Source of the DNA: Macquaria australasica
Taxonomy: Eukaryota; Chordata; Actinopteri; Centrarchiformes; Percichthyidae
DNA: 64,000 bases
Reading direction: 5' to 3'
NCBI GenBank assembly: GCA_005408345.1
Contig: SEMN01000644.1
Coordinates: 124,001 to 188,000 of the forward strand
This document shows, one piece after another, positions 36,799 through 48,882 of this stretch. The stretch's first letter is position 1. Each line of letters begins with the position of its first letter. Made by a program: the position numbers and the translations under genes. The notes under the pieces are model-generated. The model saw nothing but the letters and a program-made list of their open reading frames with translations, did no database searches and had not been told where the DNA came from.

Positions 36799-37974
36799 CA
36801 CATGCATACATCTGTCTGTGTTATCTGTATGTGTGTGATGGGTCATATGCTCTAAAACTGACCTTGGGCCTGAGGTGGACTGAAAAAAAAAAATCAGCTT
36901 TGCTTGTACCATTGCGCGTGCGCGCACACACACCCACACACACACACATTTTCCCTAAAGGAGAAGAGTGTTGGTGACAGTGATGCTTTACAGAAAGCAG
37001 AGTGGTAAGAGAGGATCATTGTTACAGCTGGTGTGTTAGTCTGTAATGCAGTCCAATTTTAGCTGCCATTATCCAGCCACGTTCCTACAATACACACATA
37101 GAATGGGGATAATGCATGTTTTTGTATACTTTTCTAAGTATTTGGTGAAATCCAAATGGGAACTTATATTCACACGGCCTGAATTCATACAGTATTCTCA
37201 CATTATGGCAGCAGGTGAACTGTTTAGCTCGAGCTGCCGTCCAGCTGTTTCTGTAGGAAACTGAAATAAAGTCTGGTAGTTGTTTGAGTCGTAAAGTACA
37301 AGGCTGAATTTGGGTTTGCCCCAGTTCTTACAACAATACTAACTGTCTAACAGGAACTTCATATTACATTAAGATCTGAAAGACTATTTTAAAATCTCTT
37401 CCAGATTTGTGAAACTTATAAAAAACTGCAAATTCACTTTTTTTTCTCTGTCCAGACCACATAAGATTAAGTCTAGTTCAAAAACCACTGTGGTAAAACA
37501 GTCAGATTAGATATACATTAGAGTGACACTGACAGCCAAAAGAAAAACTGCTATTTAAGTTGCCAAGGTTTGGACAGAGAAAGCAAATGTGCCCTTTTCT
37601 CTGTTTTCAGGTATAAAGGTTTCACAACTTTGAGACAGGGTTTAAGGGAATAGTGCGACATGTTGGGAAATATGCGTGATATCAATTTTCTCATCTAAGT
37701 CTTGGCCAGATAGTGAAAATGACATTTTTAATTGTTCTATCAATACAGAATCAACAGAGAAACATTTCCCCTTTTGTTTAACTTAGTAAATTAGTAGTTG
37801 TGAATCATGGGCAAACTTCAGCCTTGTTGCCAAAAAGTCTGGTTACGACCAGGCAAGCAGAACAAGTATAAGTAGTAAGTAAGCTATATTAAGGGTGTTG
37901 GTTATAATCTTAGCAAAGATAATTTGTTGGATTTATGTTTGGCTTTGACTAAACTTCACAGATGTTCACAAAAT

Positions 37975-38500
37975 GTTAACCTGCATTAATTGATGATTTT
38001 GGCCACAAGTTGAAAACACAACATTGACATACTATCACCTAAGATTTTATGGCTAACATGTTAGCAAACACTTTCCTATTTAAGTGTCTAACAGAATTTG
38101 AGCAACAACTTACCCAAGTGGAGTCCTGTTTCTGGCCATTTGATGAATATTAGTCCAGTGTTCAGTCTACTTTTAGCTCTGTTTTGGATGACACCAACTC
38201 CTGACAAAAATATCTGTAGCTTAGCTGATAAATGCTGTAGCCTACTGTCCTCACCAGCTAGTCTCTAACGCTGACTGTCTGCTGTTTGGTGCTGGGCAGG
38301 TAGCGTACAATGAGAGCTTTTTCTCTGAGAACAAATAGCGGCTGCTGCTGCAGACAAGGTTGACGTGAGTGGAGTTGGTGGGCTGGGAAACCAAAACAAT
38401 TACCCAAAAAGACACTAAAAGGGTCTGTAGAGCTGAGGGAAAACTGCATGGTTGGGTAATAATTCTGTGAGTTTGTCACTACATGCAACACCTTTCACAT
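37975..38500 (+). repeat. Dispersed repeat family R-B, copy
   Basis: Same block order as 26725-27240, including GTCTGCTGTTTGGTGCTGGG and GTGAGTTTGTCACTAC. It is diverged, in cdk18 intron 1. Confidence 0.7.
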
Positions 38501-40129
38501 AAGCCTACCCCAGTCATCTAGAAGAACATTTTCTTCATTAGACAGAATTTTGGCACAGGTAAGGTCATACAAAAACTAAAGAAGCATGAAGCCTGAGCAT
38601 TAGCTGTGTTTGTGGACGATCATTTATGTGTTTACTCCATAATAAAGAGCTTTATGTGGCCTGTTCAGATCACCCTCAGATTCTATTCTCATGAACTGCA
38701 AACAAAGCTTGAAGAGAGACTCTCCTCTCAACAGTCTGATTGTTGCCTTAAACAACATTGTCTGACTAAATATGAAGTGGGGGTAGCCTAAAGCCAGTTT
38801 TGAGCTCCTCCCCTTTACTTCCTACAGGCTGAAGTCAACACCAGTTTCACCCTGAACACTATTCTTAAAAGGACATGTTACAGACACTTGGCTTAAGCCC
38901 TGTCTGCAACAAGTGTGATTGGTTTAAGAGATAGAAGCAACCCAGAGGGTTTTCTCCACTTGTCCCACAGTGATGATCAATTCTGCCAGACATCTCTCTG
39001 TGCAGTGTGAGAAAAAAGTTAAGCCTAGACAGACAGTATGCAACCTTGAGCTTATGTTTGATCCCATGTCCCTCTAATCAGTTATGAAAGATCGAGCATA
39101 TTCTGGCTTGACTTCTTTATGACATGTTACACAAAGCGTGTAGTCACAAATATGATGTCTCCTTCTCCTGTTCCTCCCTTTGTGTACGGGCTGAAGACAT
39201 CATAAAGATGACCTTTTGTTTTGTCTTCCTATCCCATCTTTTCTTGGAAGCCGGCCTCACTAGACAACAATCACTGCCTTATTTGCTCTGTTATATTGCT
39301 ATACATCACACTCCCTATTTCTCTGCCTGACAAAATTATCTTTTTCATCACTTGTTTATCTCTCATTGTCATTGTCCTCATCCAACTCACATCTCCTCAG
39401 AACTTTGCTCAGAATACTTTAAGGAAAGTGCTAATAATGAAGCTGTCACTAGCAGCAAAACAGTCAGTGCTGACAGCAACAATAAATTCCCCTGTTTTTC
39501 TCTCTGAATCTGTCTACATGTCACCCCCTTCCCCCATGTGAACAGTAGGCCTACTGTGTCCAATGACTGTGAGTGAATAACAACAGTGCTGGTGGGTCAA
39601 CATCAGACTGGCCTATTGTATCACAGGCCACCATGGTTTGTGCAACAGTCCACCCATGTCGTGGTGGTTGTTTTGTTTGGAGATTCACAGGTATTTATAC
39701 ATATAGTTTGCAATAATTGTCCCATGTACTTGATGCATGAGAATGAATTCTAACCATCCCTCCATCCCTCCATGCACCTGCTTCCTGCTACTCTTCCAGT
39801 CTGCATGGTGGCAGCAGACTAAGTTGACCGAAAACAGCTCTGCATTAAAAAATGCAAGGGACTGCGTTGTTGTGGGGGTGTTGCTTCAGGTACTGGTGAG
39901 ATAATGAAAACCAGTTTGAGTAATAGATCTATGAGTTTAAAGGCTTATCAGAAGCCAAAACACTGCATATTTTTTTAGAATATTATGATGAAGGATTTCA
40001 CTGCCCTGAAAGGTTATCACAGCAGCAATCATTTTGTCTTTTGTTGCAATAATCTTGAGGTGAACAGTAGAAATGTGGCTTTCACATTACAAAGTAATCT
40101 ACCAGGAATATGCACTTACACATATGTGA

Positions 40130-41000
40130 TTGGCCAACAACAGTGCGATGAGCCAGGTTGGAAATCCTTCTCCTTAGCCACGTCCTCCAGCTCTTCTCAT
40201 GTAATCCCTCCAGCATATTCTGGGTCTGAGCTGGAGTCTTCTCCTAGTTGGATGTGCCTGTAATACCTTGGCAGGGAGGAATCCTAATCAGATGCCTAAA
40301 CCACATCAAGTGTCTTGAACTCTTTCCCAATGTGTGAGCACTTCACCCTATCCCTTAGTGTGAACCCAGCCACCCAGCAAAGATAAATCATTTGTGCCAC
40401 TTCTATTAGCAATCTCATTCTTTTGGTCACTACCCAAATCTCAGAAGTGAACTCCTTCACTGCCAACACAAATACAGCTGCTGCTTCACACTCAGCTACA
40501 AACTGCCACCATGCAAACTGGAGGTCATGGTCTGATGAAGCCAGCAGAGCCATGACAGCTGCAAAAAGCAGAGATGCAATCCTATGGGCAGTGGCACATT
40601 GTGGTATAGGCAACATAGGCAATTGCCAGGGGTGTCCACTGCTTGTAAAATGCAGGGTCACCCCTTGCACCCTTTCATTTCAGTCATAATTCAGTAAAAA
40701 AAAAAGCACTTAGAAATTATGCTTGTTATAACTTCACCTTTTACCTCATAATAATCATATTTAGACTTTTTCCTTAGCATCAAAAGTAATCCAGAGTTCG
40801 GAAAGAGAGTTTGCCTCGGGTGCCAAAACATCCCCAACCACCACTGCCTGCGGCTACCAAACTGGACACTCTCCAAACCTTGGCCATACCTACAGATTCT
40901 ATTAATAAAAAGTGGAAACAGAACTGGTAACAAGGCACAACCCTGGCTGAGCCCAACATCCACTTAGAATGGTGCTTGACTTCCTGCTTAGAATACAAAC
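40130..41000 (-). pseudogene. Decayed non-LTR retrotransposon ORF (RT C-terminal part)
   Basis: On the minus strand, VGLSQGCALLPVLFPLFINR is followed by SVQFGS, then an RT segment with the catalytic box lost (FAAVMALLASSDHDLQFAW), ECEAAA, then IWVVTKRMRLLIEVAQM, GFTLRDRVKCSHI, and a C-terminal RICWRDYMRR-like end. These blocks occur in this order in a common fish LINE. About 100 residues between the SSDHDLQ and IWVVT blocks are absent and frames are broken. Family not assigned with confidence. Confidence 0.7.
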
Positions 41001-41789
41001 ACAGATCATTGTCACAACGATCAGATCACTCCCAATATCCATTTTACAAATAAAGAAACTGAAGTGTTTTTTGGTTTCCTCATGACACTGTCTCTTCTCT
41101 CTCTACAGGCTGTCAACTCCTGAATCCAACCTACCAAAACATGCACACACACACTGATTGCGGATGTCAGAGTGACTTCAGAGGCGAGAAGATGCAGAAG
41201 GTAAGATATGTTACTAGGGAATGCCAGGCACGACTCCAATTAAAAATGTATCTGCTGATGATTTAGCCGCCCAGAAGGAAAAAAAAATTGTGCTGTGGGG
41301 ATGAGGAAAGAGAGAGCGCAAGAGGTAAAAGGTTTGGGGGTAAAGGAAGAGAGAAGAAAAGGATGGAGAAAGAGGAAGAGTCAGGAGATATAAAGAAAGT
41401 GGGAGGATTTTTTTTTTGAGGACATAGTAGCAACACATACAGTTATCATCCTCCCACAGGCTCAGTCTAATGGACGTCTGTTGTGACTGAAAGCATGAAA
41501 TTGCTCGAGGCTAAAAGGGCACACTGTAAAATTAGATTGGGGAATGTCCTGCTGAAGGAAGAAATGTTAAGTTCTGTCTCATCCACGTCCCGGATGTTTC
41601 CCAAAGAAAAGCTCAGGGAAACTCTGCTCTTTAGCGGAGGTAGGGAAGTAAACCAGACGCACATAAATAGTTAGTCCTCCCCTTACAGTGTTTTCTCTTG
41701 TAAAAGTAAAAATTATTGATTGAAAGCACAATAAAGAATAAATCTTACCTTTGTGTGGCTTGACCAAGTCTGTTTTCGAGTGCACCGTC

Positions 41790-42000
41790 TTCTTTTCCTC
41801 TTTTGAAAACAAACTTCGACAAGCAACACAAAGGTGAAATTTATACTTTATTAGAAGTGTTTCCAAACAATGTTTTTCGGTTTTACAAGAGACAAGACTT
41901 CATGGATGAAGACTATCTGGTTGTACATCTGGTTAACCCACCACTGCTAAAGAGCACAGCCACTTCCCTGAGCTTTTCTATGGGAACCATCCAGGGCTGT
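41790..42000 (+). repeat. Unclassified diverged repeat
   Basis: Resembles 51300-51480 around ACAAGCAACACAA, AATTTATACTT, TTTCAAACAAT-like and GATGAGGAC-like blocks. Weak, by-eye similarity only. Confidence 0.35.
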
Positions 42001-43745
42001 CTCCCATGCAGTGGATGAGACAGTCCCAAACAGGGCTAGCACTGTATACAGCAGGGCTGTGTATCCATCCCTCTGAGGATATTTGATACGAATCTAGATA
42101 AATGGTCACTTTCCGATACAAAAATGATACTGTTAAATGCGTAATGATACACTTTAAGTAAAAGCTGATACAAATCTCAACTTTGACTTGATATTTCTGT
42201 TGGTAATGAATAAAAGTTTATCACTTTTGAGTGGCAGTAACAAAACCTAAATTGTAAATCAATTTACAATCAGTTGGTAACTTTGTAGTTAGTCCCTAAG
42301 GAGGATACATTTTTCACTTACATGCTGCAGCTGGGTAGGTTTGCTCGGTTCCCTGCTCAATGACTTCCATAAATGTGGTATTTTCAACAACGCTTCATGG
42401 TCGCATGTCATTGTAAATGAAACAGCTCCAGGCTTCAATGACTGCCTTCAACTGGTTGGAGTTTGGGCTTTGGAAATATGTGTTAGCATTACTTGCCTTG
42501 GACTAATTGTTCCTGCCAGTAACTTTACCATTAGCGAACACCTCAGCTTCTTAAATTAGTAGCAAGGTTTGTAGACTGTAAAAGCAATGTTCATAGTAGA
42601 GTGAGCCGTTTCTTTCAGTGTGTGAGTTTCTTTAGTAGCTGGGTGGCTTGAATTAGGTACGTGATTGGGGAACGTATCTAGCGAGCAGAAGAGGCACTTT
42701 TGACAAATTTCACTTAGAATAAGATTTGGATCTGTGATTGTGTTCTTCTTTACACCCTTGTGTATGTATGTATGTGTTGCATACATACACAGTACACCTG
42801 GACAAGGTTTACTACATGAGGCTAAGCCCTGAATGGTTGGTAAAACATTTCTTTGTTCACTATTACTTGGTTGTCTGGCTGCTGACACATTATGCCATTA
42901 TTTGACAATTCCATTAGTGATCATTGGGTCTTTCTTCCATGGTTATTTACTATTAAAAAAAAAAAAATGTTCAGAATTACCTATGAATTATTTGACTAAG
43001 CAGACAAAACAAACCATGACCATTAAATTAGTTACATAAGACTTAATAATGTAGATACAAATCTTTTTCAGTTTAATGTCAAAAACGTGCATCAGTGTTT
43101 TAGACCTTTACATCTGTCAGACTGTTTTACGTCATATTATGTGTGTGTGATTATTCTGATGTGTTGGTTGTTGGGACTTTTCCCTCAGGTTTTGGCTTTT
43201 GCTCCTGCTTCTGACAGGAGCAGCCCAGTGACTCACTGCTTACCTCACACCACTCTCACACAGCATATTATGTGGCTTCTGCCTGTGTCTGTGTGCGAGA
43301 CAACCTCTAATAAGCCATGCTGCAGCACTAGACCAGCAACTTGGGAGAAAGAAGCCTGCAATTATGTAAAGTGCCTAAACACACCGCCGAGCATGACAGT
43401 TAAAAGTACACTGGCTACCCTCCTGCCCAGAAAAGCAAATCCTGGACTTCAGGTTGCCTAACCAATCACCAAACAGCTTCTCTCTGCCAGACAGTGCCTG
43501 TCACAACATTTGTGTTTGTCCAGTGTTCCCTGAAAACAACATAATTCTATATAAAGCACTGGCAGCCTTAGGTAGGGTGGATAATTTTAAATGAGCTGGA
43601 TAGCTGGGCTATGAATGCACCGCCCGCCCACCTGTGATGAGCTTTTGAAGTGTATTGGGCGTGAGTGAGGAAAGAATGCCCAGCAACAGTTTAGGTCCTT
43701 TAGGTCTTTTTTTTTAGAAATTTAATGCGATGCTGGCAGCAGCAG

Positions 43746-44121
43746 CGTTATGTCTCGTCAGTTGTGTTAACATGTCTGTCATGTTTCTGTTTCCTGTTCT
43801 GGCATGTCTGTTTTATTTTGAAAAGTCCAACCTTCCCTCTCGTTTCAGGTCCCTTTACTTCCTGTCCTTGTGTGTTTCCCTCCTGTGTGATTGTCTGCCC
43901 CGCCCTGATTGGTTCCACCTGTTCCCCATTACCTCTTGTGTATATATTGTCGGCGTCTCCCTTGTCTTGTTGCCAGATCGTTTCCAATTCTATGGTTGTC
44001 ACGCTACGCTACTGAGAACCACTTTGTAAGAACTTACTATTTTTAGTAAAACAGTTAAAAGTCTGTCTGTCTCCTGCGTCCTGCATTTGGGTCTTTTTCT
44101 GCCTTGCCTGAAATCGTGTCA
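43746..44121 (+). repeat. 5' LTR of element 1
   Basis: Begins (C)GTTATGTCTCGTC, ends AAATCGTGTCA. TATA box TATATATT at 43941; predicted RNA start at 43972, 31 nt later; the AGTAAAACAGTTAAAAG stretch may serve polyadenylation. It retains an 11-bp segment (about 43976-43986) absent from the 3' LTR. Confidence 0.92.
43972..43981 (+). promoter_or_regulatory. Predicted RNA 5' end and self-primer of element 1
   Basis: GCCAGATCGT starts 31 nt after the TATA start and is the exact reverse complement of ACGATCTGGC at 44124-44133, directly after the LTR. This fits Tf1-type self-priming, in which the first ~11 nt of the transcript fold back to the primer-binding site. Confidence 0.7.
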
Positions 44122-44134
44122 GTACGATCTGGCC
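44122..44134 (+). other. Primer-binding site of element 1 (self-priming type)
   Basis: ACGATCTGGC at 44124-44133 pairs 10/10 with the predicted transcript start. I could not match it to a tRNA 3' end. Confidence 0.65.
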
Positions 44135-44138
44135 AGAC

Positions 44139-45191
44139 ATGGACCCAGCGGACGTAAGCTCAGTCAGATCAGCTCTGTCAGCCCAGGGGTCTAGGATACA
44201 GCAACACGAGACTCAGCTGAACGCCATTAGCCGCGGAGTAACTGAAATCGCCGAGCGACAGACTGATCTGCAATCATCCGTCGCAAGTCAAGTAAGCCGC
44301 CTGGCTGCACAGCTGCAGCTCGTCTTAGGCCGCCTGGAGGATCTTGCTTCGCCCCAGCCCGTACCACCAGCGCCTGTTCAATTGCCGACTCCGACATCAC
44401 GACCAGAGGTCGCCCCACGCCCCGTCCAACTAGCCCATCCAGAGAAATATTCAGGGGATTCGGGTGAGTGCCGATCCTTCCTAGTACAATGTGAATTGCA
44501 CTTCAAGAATGACCCTGCTGCCTTTCACTCTGAACACTCTAAAGTGGCATTTATGGTTTCCCACCTGACCGGGCGGGCGGCGGCGTGGGCCACGGCAGAA
44601 TGGTCTCGCGGATCTGCTATTTGCCAAGACATCAAGGTATTTTCACAGACTTTATCCAAGTTATTCGACCATTCTTCCCCGGCTCGAGAGGCTTCTAGAG
44701 CGCTGCTGAGGTTGAGGCAGAAGTCCAGGCAGGTTATTGATTACGCCATTGAGTTCCGCACCCTTGCCGCTGACAGCGGTTGGAATCCACCAGCCATTAA
44801 AGATGCATTCATTAACGGACTCAATGAAGAGATCAAGGACCAGTTCGCCCCCCATGAGATCCCGGAGGACTTCGAGGTTCTGGTGGACTTAGCCATCCGC
44901 ATCGACAACCATCTCCAGGAGAGGGAGGCGGAACGTCGTCGGTCCAGCCGAAGGTCATCCGGGGTCCAGGGAACACCGTGGGGGGTACGGGAGTTCCATC
45001 GGTCCACAACTGCAGGCACGGAGGATCGAGCGCCACCTATGGAGCGGGAGGAGCCCATGCAGCTGGGACGCACTAAGCTGGCCCCCGAAGAGTGACAACG
45101 CCGTTTAAAGGAGGGGGTTTGCTTCTATTGCGGGCAGTCCGGGCACCGGGTGGGTTCCTGCCCGTCAAAAGAGGAGGCTCACCAGGAATGA
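44139..45191 (+). pseudogene. gag of element 1 (capsid plus CCHC zinc knuckle), stop in frame
   Basis: The ATG at 44139 lies 17 nt after the LTR. The first 318 codons are open: an N-terminal helical stretch (QQHETQLNAISRGVTEIAER), a Pro-rich linker, then a capsid-like domain of the PEG10/RTL type (HPEKYSGDSGECRSFLVQCE onward). TGA at 45093-45095 interrupts the frame. The same frame continues with a perfect CX2CX4HX4C knuckle at 45120-45161 and ends at TGA 45189-45191. The stop therefore separates capsid from nucleic-acid-binding motif. Confidence 0.88.
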
Positions 45192-45712
45192 GGAGGATGC
45201 TGGTGAGCCAATTTAAGAACAGAACCTTTCCTCCTCGAGCTCTGACTGCAGTAACCCTGTCCATTGATGGTAACACCATTCCATTACAGGCATTAATAGA
45301 CTCTGGGGCTGATGAGAGTTTAATGGACAAAGAATTAGCCAAGAGCATAGGTCTGGGGACTCAAACTCTCAGTCAGCCTGTTTGTGCTAGGTCTTTGGAT
45401 GGGGGGCTGCTTAGCAGAGTAACTCATCAGACTCAACCTGTCAAGCTAATCATAGACTCATGTCATAGTGAAACCATTCAAATTCATCTTTTTGAGTGTG
45501 CTCAACATCCTCTGATTTTAGGCTTCCCATGGCAGAAACGACATAACACTCATAGTTTGGGCCACAGGAAAGATAAGAGTGGGATCCTGCCTGTCACGTT
45601 TCTTGTCTTGTTGTGTCTCCTTCTGTCACCGGAGCCAGTAGGAATTACCCCGTCTGATCCGGCCCTGAGAGATTATCCGGACTTATCCAAAGTCCCCCCC
45701 ATGTTACCATGA
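45092..45712 (+). pseudogene. Protease and start of pol, element 1
   Basis: Open frame shifted -1 relative to gag, overlapping the gag end by about 100 nt. Contains the aspartic protease signature LIDSGADES (DSGAD at 45299-45313) and a typical retropepsin-like continuation (QHPLILGFPW). A -1 gag-pol shift is usual in this group. The frame is lost in a run of seven C at 45694-45700, after which pol continues in another frame. Confidence 0.85.
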
Positions 45713-47174
45713 TTTACGTGAGGTATTCAACAAGGCCAAGGCCACAGCTCTGCCCCCTCATCGCCCTTGGGACTGTACCATAGACCTCCTACCAGGGGCT
45801 TCCATCCCCAAGGCCCGGCTCTACGCCATCTCCGGTCCAGAGAGGAAGGCCATGGAGGAGTACATTGAGGCATCGCTGAGGTCCGGCATCATCCGCCCGT
45901 CTTTCTCGCCGGCCAGAGCCGGTTTCTTCTTTGTTGGCAAGAAGGATGGATTGCTCCGGCCGTGTATCGACTACAGCGCCTTGAATGACATCACGGTCAA
46001 GAACAGGTACCCACTTCCACTTATTTCCTCCGCCTTCGAGCTGCTCCAGCAGGCTCGAATCTTCACCAAGTTGGACCTGCGGAACGCTTACCACCTGGTG
46101 AGGATTAGGGAGGGGGATGAGTGGAAGACGGGGTTCAACACCCCCACAGGTCACTATGAATATCTGGTGATGCTTTTCGGTCTTACTAATGCACCTGCAG
46201 TCTTCCAGTCATTTGTAAATGAAATACTTCGTGAATACCTCAATTACTTTGTTTTTGTGTATTTAGATGACATACTCTTCTCTCCCGATCCCGTGATCCA
46301 TCAGCGTCATGTCCGCCAGGTCCTGGTTTGCCTGCTGGAGAATCAGCTGTATATGAAGGCAGAGAAGTGTGAGTTCCATGCCTCCTCTGTCTCCTTTCTG
46401 GGATTCATTGTTGCTGAGAACCATGTTAAGATGGACCCGGAGAAGGTTAGTGCAGTCACCAACTGGGGCCCGCTCACATCACATAAGAAGGTTCAACAGT
46501 TCCTAGGGTTTGCAAACTTTTATAGAAAGTTCATTAGGAACTTTAGCGCCATGGCGGCGCCGCTCCACGCACTAACCTCTCCCAAGGTTCCGTTTCAGTG
46601 GGGTCCACAGGCTGAGGAGGCCTTCCAATGGCTAAAGAAACTTTTTACCACGGCCCCTGTCTTGACCATGCCGGACACGAAGTGACAGTTCCTGGTAGAA
46701 GTGGACGCCTCAAATGAGGGCGTCGGGGCTGTCCTGTCGCAGCGCTCGGCCACTGACAACCGTATTCACCCATGTGCCTTTCTCTCCCGTAAACTGTCAT
46801 CAGCTGAGCGCAATTACGACGTCGGGAACCGGGAATTGCTGGCCATTAAAGTGGCATTGGAGGAGTGGCGTCACTGGTTGGAGGGGGCAGAGCAACCGTT
46901 CATCGTCTGGACGGACCATAAGAACTTGGAATATCTTAAAACGGCGAAGAGGCTCAACTCACGTCAAGCAAGGTGGGCACATTTTTTTAGTCGGTTCCGG
47001 TTCACCCCCTCCTACAGGCCGGGATCGCAGAACACCAAACCGGATATTCTGTCCCGTCTGTATGAACCGGAACCAACTGCCAAGGAATCTGAACCCATCC
47101 TACCTCTTGACTGTGTGGTAGGATCGGTAACTTGGCAGATAGAAAAAGATGTGCAGTGGTGTACCCACTCCTGA
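45713..47174 (+). pseudogene. Reverse transcriptase and RNase H, element 1
   Basis: RT carries LRPCIDYSALNDITVKNRYP, TKLDLRNAYH, the catalytic YLDD (46260-46271) and LGFANFYRKFIRNFS. RNase H follows with VDASNEGVGAVLSQR, NRELLAIKVALEEWRHWLEG and WTDHKNLEYL. One in-frame TGA at 46683-46685 lies between the two domains, and the frame changes again near 47120-47175. Catalytic residues visible in RT are intact. Confidence 0.9.
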
Positions 47175-48156
47175 GGGTTGTCCTCCCAACCGGTTGTATG
47201 TACCGGAAGGGTGGCGATCTCAGGTTATCCACTGGGCACATACCTCGAGGCTCACATACCACCCTGGAGCTAGTAGAACCACATTCGTGGTTCGGCAGAG
47301 GTTCTGGTGGCCGTCCCTCACCAAGGATGTGGCTGAATACGTGGCTGCCTGCTCTGTCTGTGCCTGGAGTAAGGCGTCGAGGCAGGCCCGGGTCGGGCTT
47401 TTGCAGCCCTTACCAGTGCCACATCGACCTTGGTCGCACATTTCTGTAGACTTTGTCACGGATCTGCCTCCGTCTAGAGGACACACGACAGTGCTGACGG
47501 TGGTAGACAGGTTTTCCAAAATGACTCATTTCATCCCATTGCCTAAATTACCCACAGCAAAAGAAATGGCAGAAATCATGATTAACCAGGTCATTCGCAT
47601 TCATGGTCTTCCTAAAGACATTGTATCAGATGGAGGTCCCCAGTTTATTTCCATGTTTTGGTAAGAATTTTGTCATCTCCTAGGTGCCACCGTTAGCCTG
47701 TCGTCTGGTTATCACACAGAGTCCAATGGCCAGACAGAGCGCCTCAATCAGGAACTGGAGACCGGATTGAGATGTCTGGTGGCTCAGAACCAGACGTCGT
47801 GGAGTGAACATCTTACTTGGGTGGAGTACGCCCACAACACACTCCCTTCTGCAGCCACCGGTCTCTCGCCGTTCCAGGCAGTCTACGAGTACCAACCTCC
47901 GCTCTTTCCCGCGAATAAGGAGGTGACGGTGCCATCAGCCCACGCCCTGGTGAGGAGATGCAGGAAAATCTGGGCTGTTGCTCGCCAGATACTCCTTAGG
48001 GGGCAAGCCCGCATGAAGAGAGCGGCCGACCGTCATCGCCGACCTGCGCCCTCTTACACCCCGGGACAGAGGGTGTGGTTATCCTCTAAGGACCTGCCTC
48101 CATGTTCACACCAGAAAGCTCACTCCCAGGTTTGTGGGTCCCTTCCCAGTCACTAA
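47149..48156 (+). pseudogene. Integrase, element 1
   Basis: HHCC zinc-binding region (HWAHTSRLTYHPG, then CSVCAWSK), catalytic Asp in SVDFVTDLPPS, second Asp in VSDGGPQF, then TAA at 47662-47664. The same frame resumes with NGQTERLNQELE carrying the third catalytic residue, and YAHNTLPSAATGLSPFQAVY. The frame is lost near 48100. Confidence 0.9.
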
Positions 48157-48510
48157 AGTAATTAATCCGGTGTCTGTGAGACTTAAACTCCCCAGGTCCC
48201 TCCGGGTGCATCCCACCTTCCACGTGAGCAGGGTAAAACCGGTCCGTGAAAGCCCACTGATGCCACCCACAAGCCTCCCCCACCGCCTAAGATGGTAGAC
48301 GGGGGTCCCGTTTACAAAGTCAAAAGACTGGCGGTGAGAAAGAGGGGCCGGGGGAGACAGTTTTTGGTGGACTGGGAGGGGTACGGACCTGAGGAGCGGT
48401 CCTGGGTACCGACCAGTTTCATTGTCGACCAGAGCCTAATAGATGACTTCTATCAGCTTCACCCAGGTCAAGCTGGACCGTCGGGAGCCGGTCCTAAAGG
48501 GGGGGGGGGG
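48157..48510 (+). pseudogene. Integrase C-terminus (GPY/F region) and chromodomain, element 1
   Basis: In one frame RFVGPFPVTKVINPVSVRLK, then the HPTFHVSRVKPV landmark of gypsy integrases. After another frame change near 48280 comes a chromodomain: VYKVKRLAVRKRGRGRQFLV, then DWEGYGPEERSWVPTSFIVD (about 48310-48440). Chromodomains target chromoviruses to marked chromatin. Confidence 0.87.
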
Positions 48511-48511
48511 G
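48496..48511 (+). other. Polypurine tract of element 1
   Basis: AAAGGGGGGGGGGGGG-type purine run ending 3 nt before the 3' LTR; it would prime plus-strand DNA. Confidence 0.75.
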
Positions 48512-48514
48512 TAC

Positions 48515-48882
48515 TGTTATGTCTCGTCGGTTGTGTTAAGTTCATGTCTGTCATGTTTCTGTTTCCTGTTCTGGCATGTCTGTTTTATTTTGAAAAGTCC
48601 AACCTTCCCTCTCGTTTCAGGTCCCTTTACTTCCTGTCCTTGTGTGTTTCCCTCCTGTGTGATTGTCTGCCCCGCCCTGATTGGTTCCACCTGTTCCCCA
48701 TTACCTCTTGTGTATATATTGTCGGCGTCTCCCTTGTCTTGTTGCCAATTCTATGGTTGTCACGTCACGCTACTGAGAACCACTTTGTAAGAACTTACTA
48801 TTTTTAGTAAAACAGTTAAAAGTCTGTCTGTCTCCTGCGTCCTGCATTTGGGTCTTTTTCTGCCTTGCCTGAAATCGTGTCC
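48515..48882 (+). repeat. 3' LTR of element 1
   Basis: Near-identical to 43746-44121. It has a 3-bp insertion near 48540 and lacks the 11-bp GATCGTTTCCA segment at the predicted RNA start, lost between two CCA repeats. A TATA box is kept at 48713. Confidence 0.92.

Larger units (their letters stand above)
43746..48882 (+). mobile_element. Tf1/sushi-group chromodomain LTR retrotransposon (element 1)
   Basis: 5.1-kb Ty3/gypsy element with two LTRs (376 and 368 bp), gag, zinc knuckle, protease, reverse transcriptase, RNase H, integrase and a C-terminal chromodomain, in that order. Flanking AGCAG (43741-43745 and 48883-48887) is a plausible target duplication, though the site sits in a CAG-rich context. 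The LTRs differ at about five bases and two indels. Gene order plus chromodomain place it among chromoviruses of the Tf1/sushi type. The internal region carries at least seven disabling changes. It lies in cdk18 intron 1, antisense to the gene. Confidence 0.93.

Noticed and set aside
44122..44140. tRNA primer-binding site for element 1
   Set aside because: I could not match it to a tRNA 3' end, whereas it pairs 10/10 with the predicted transcript start.
45694..45700. Programmed frameshift at the run of seven C
   Set aside because: The position, after protease and before RT, is not where this group shifts frame (gag-pol junction), so a mutation or a homopolymer sequencing error is more likely.
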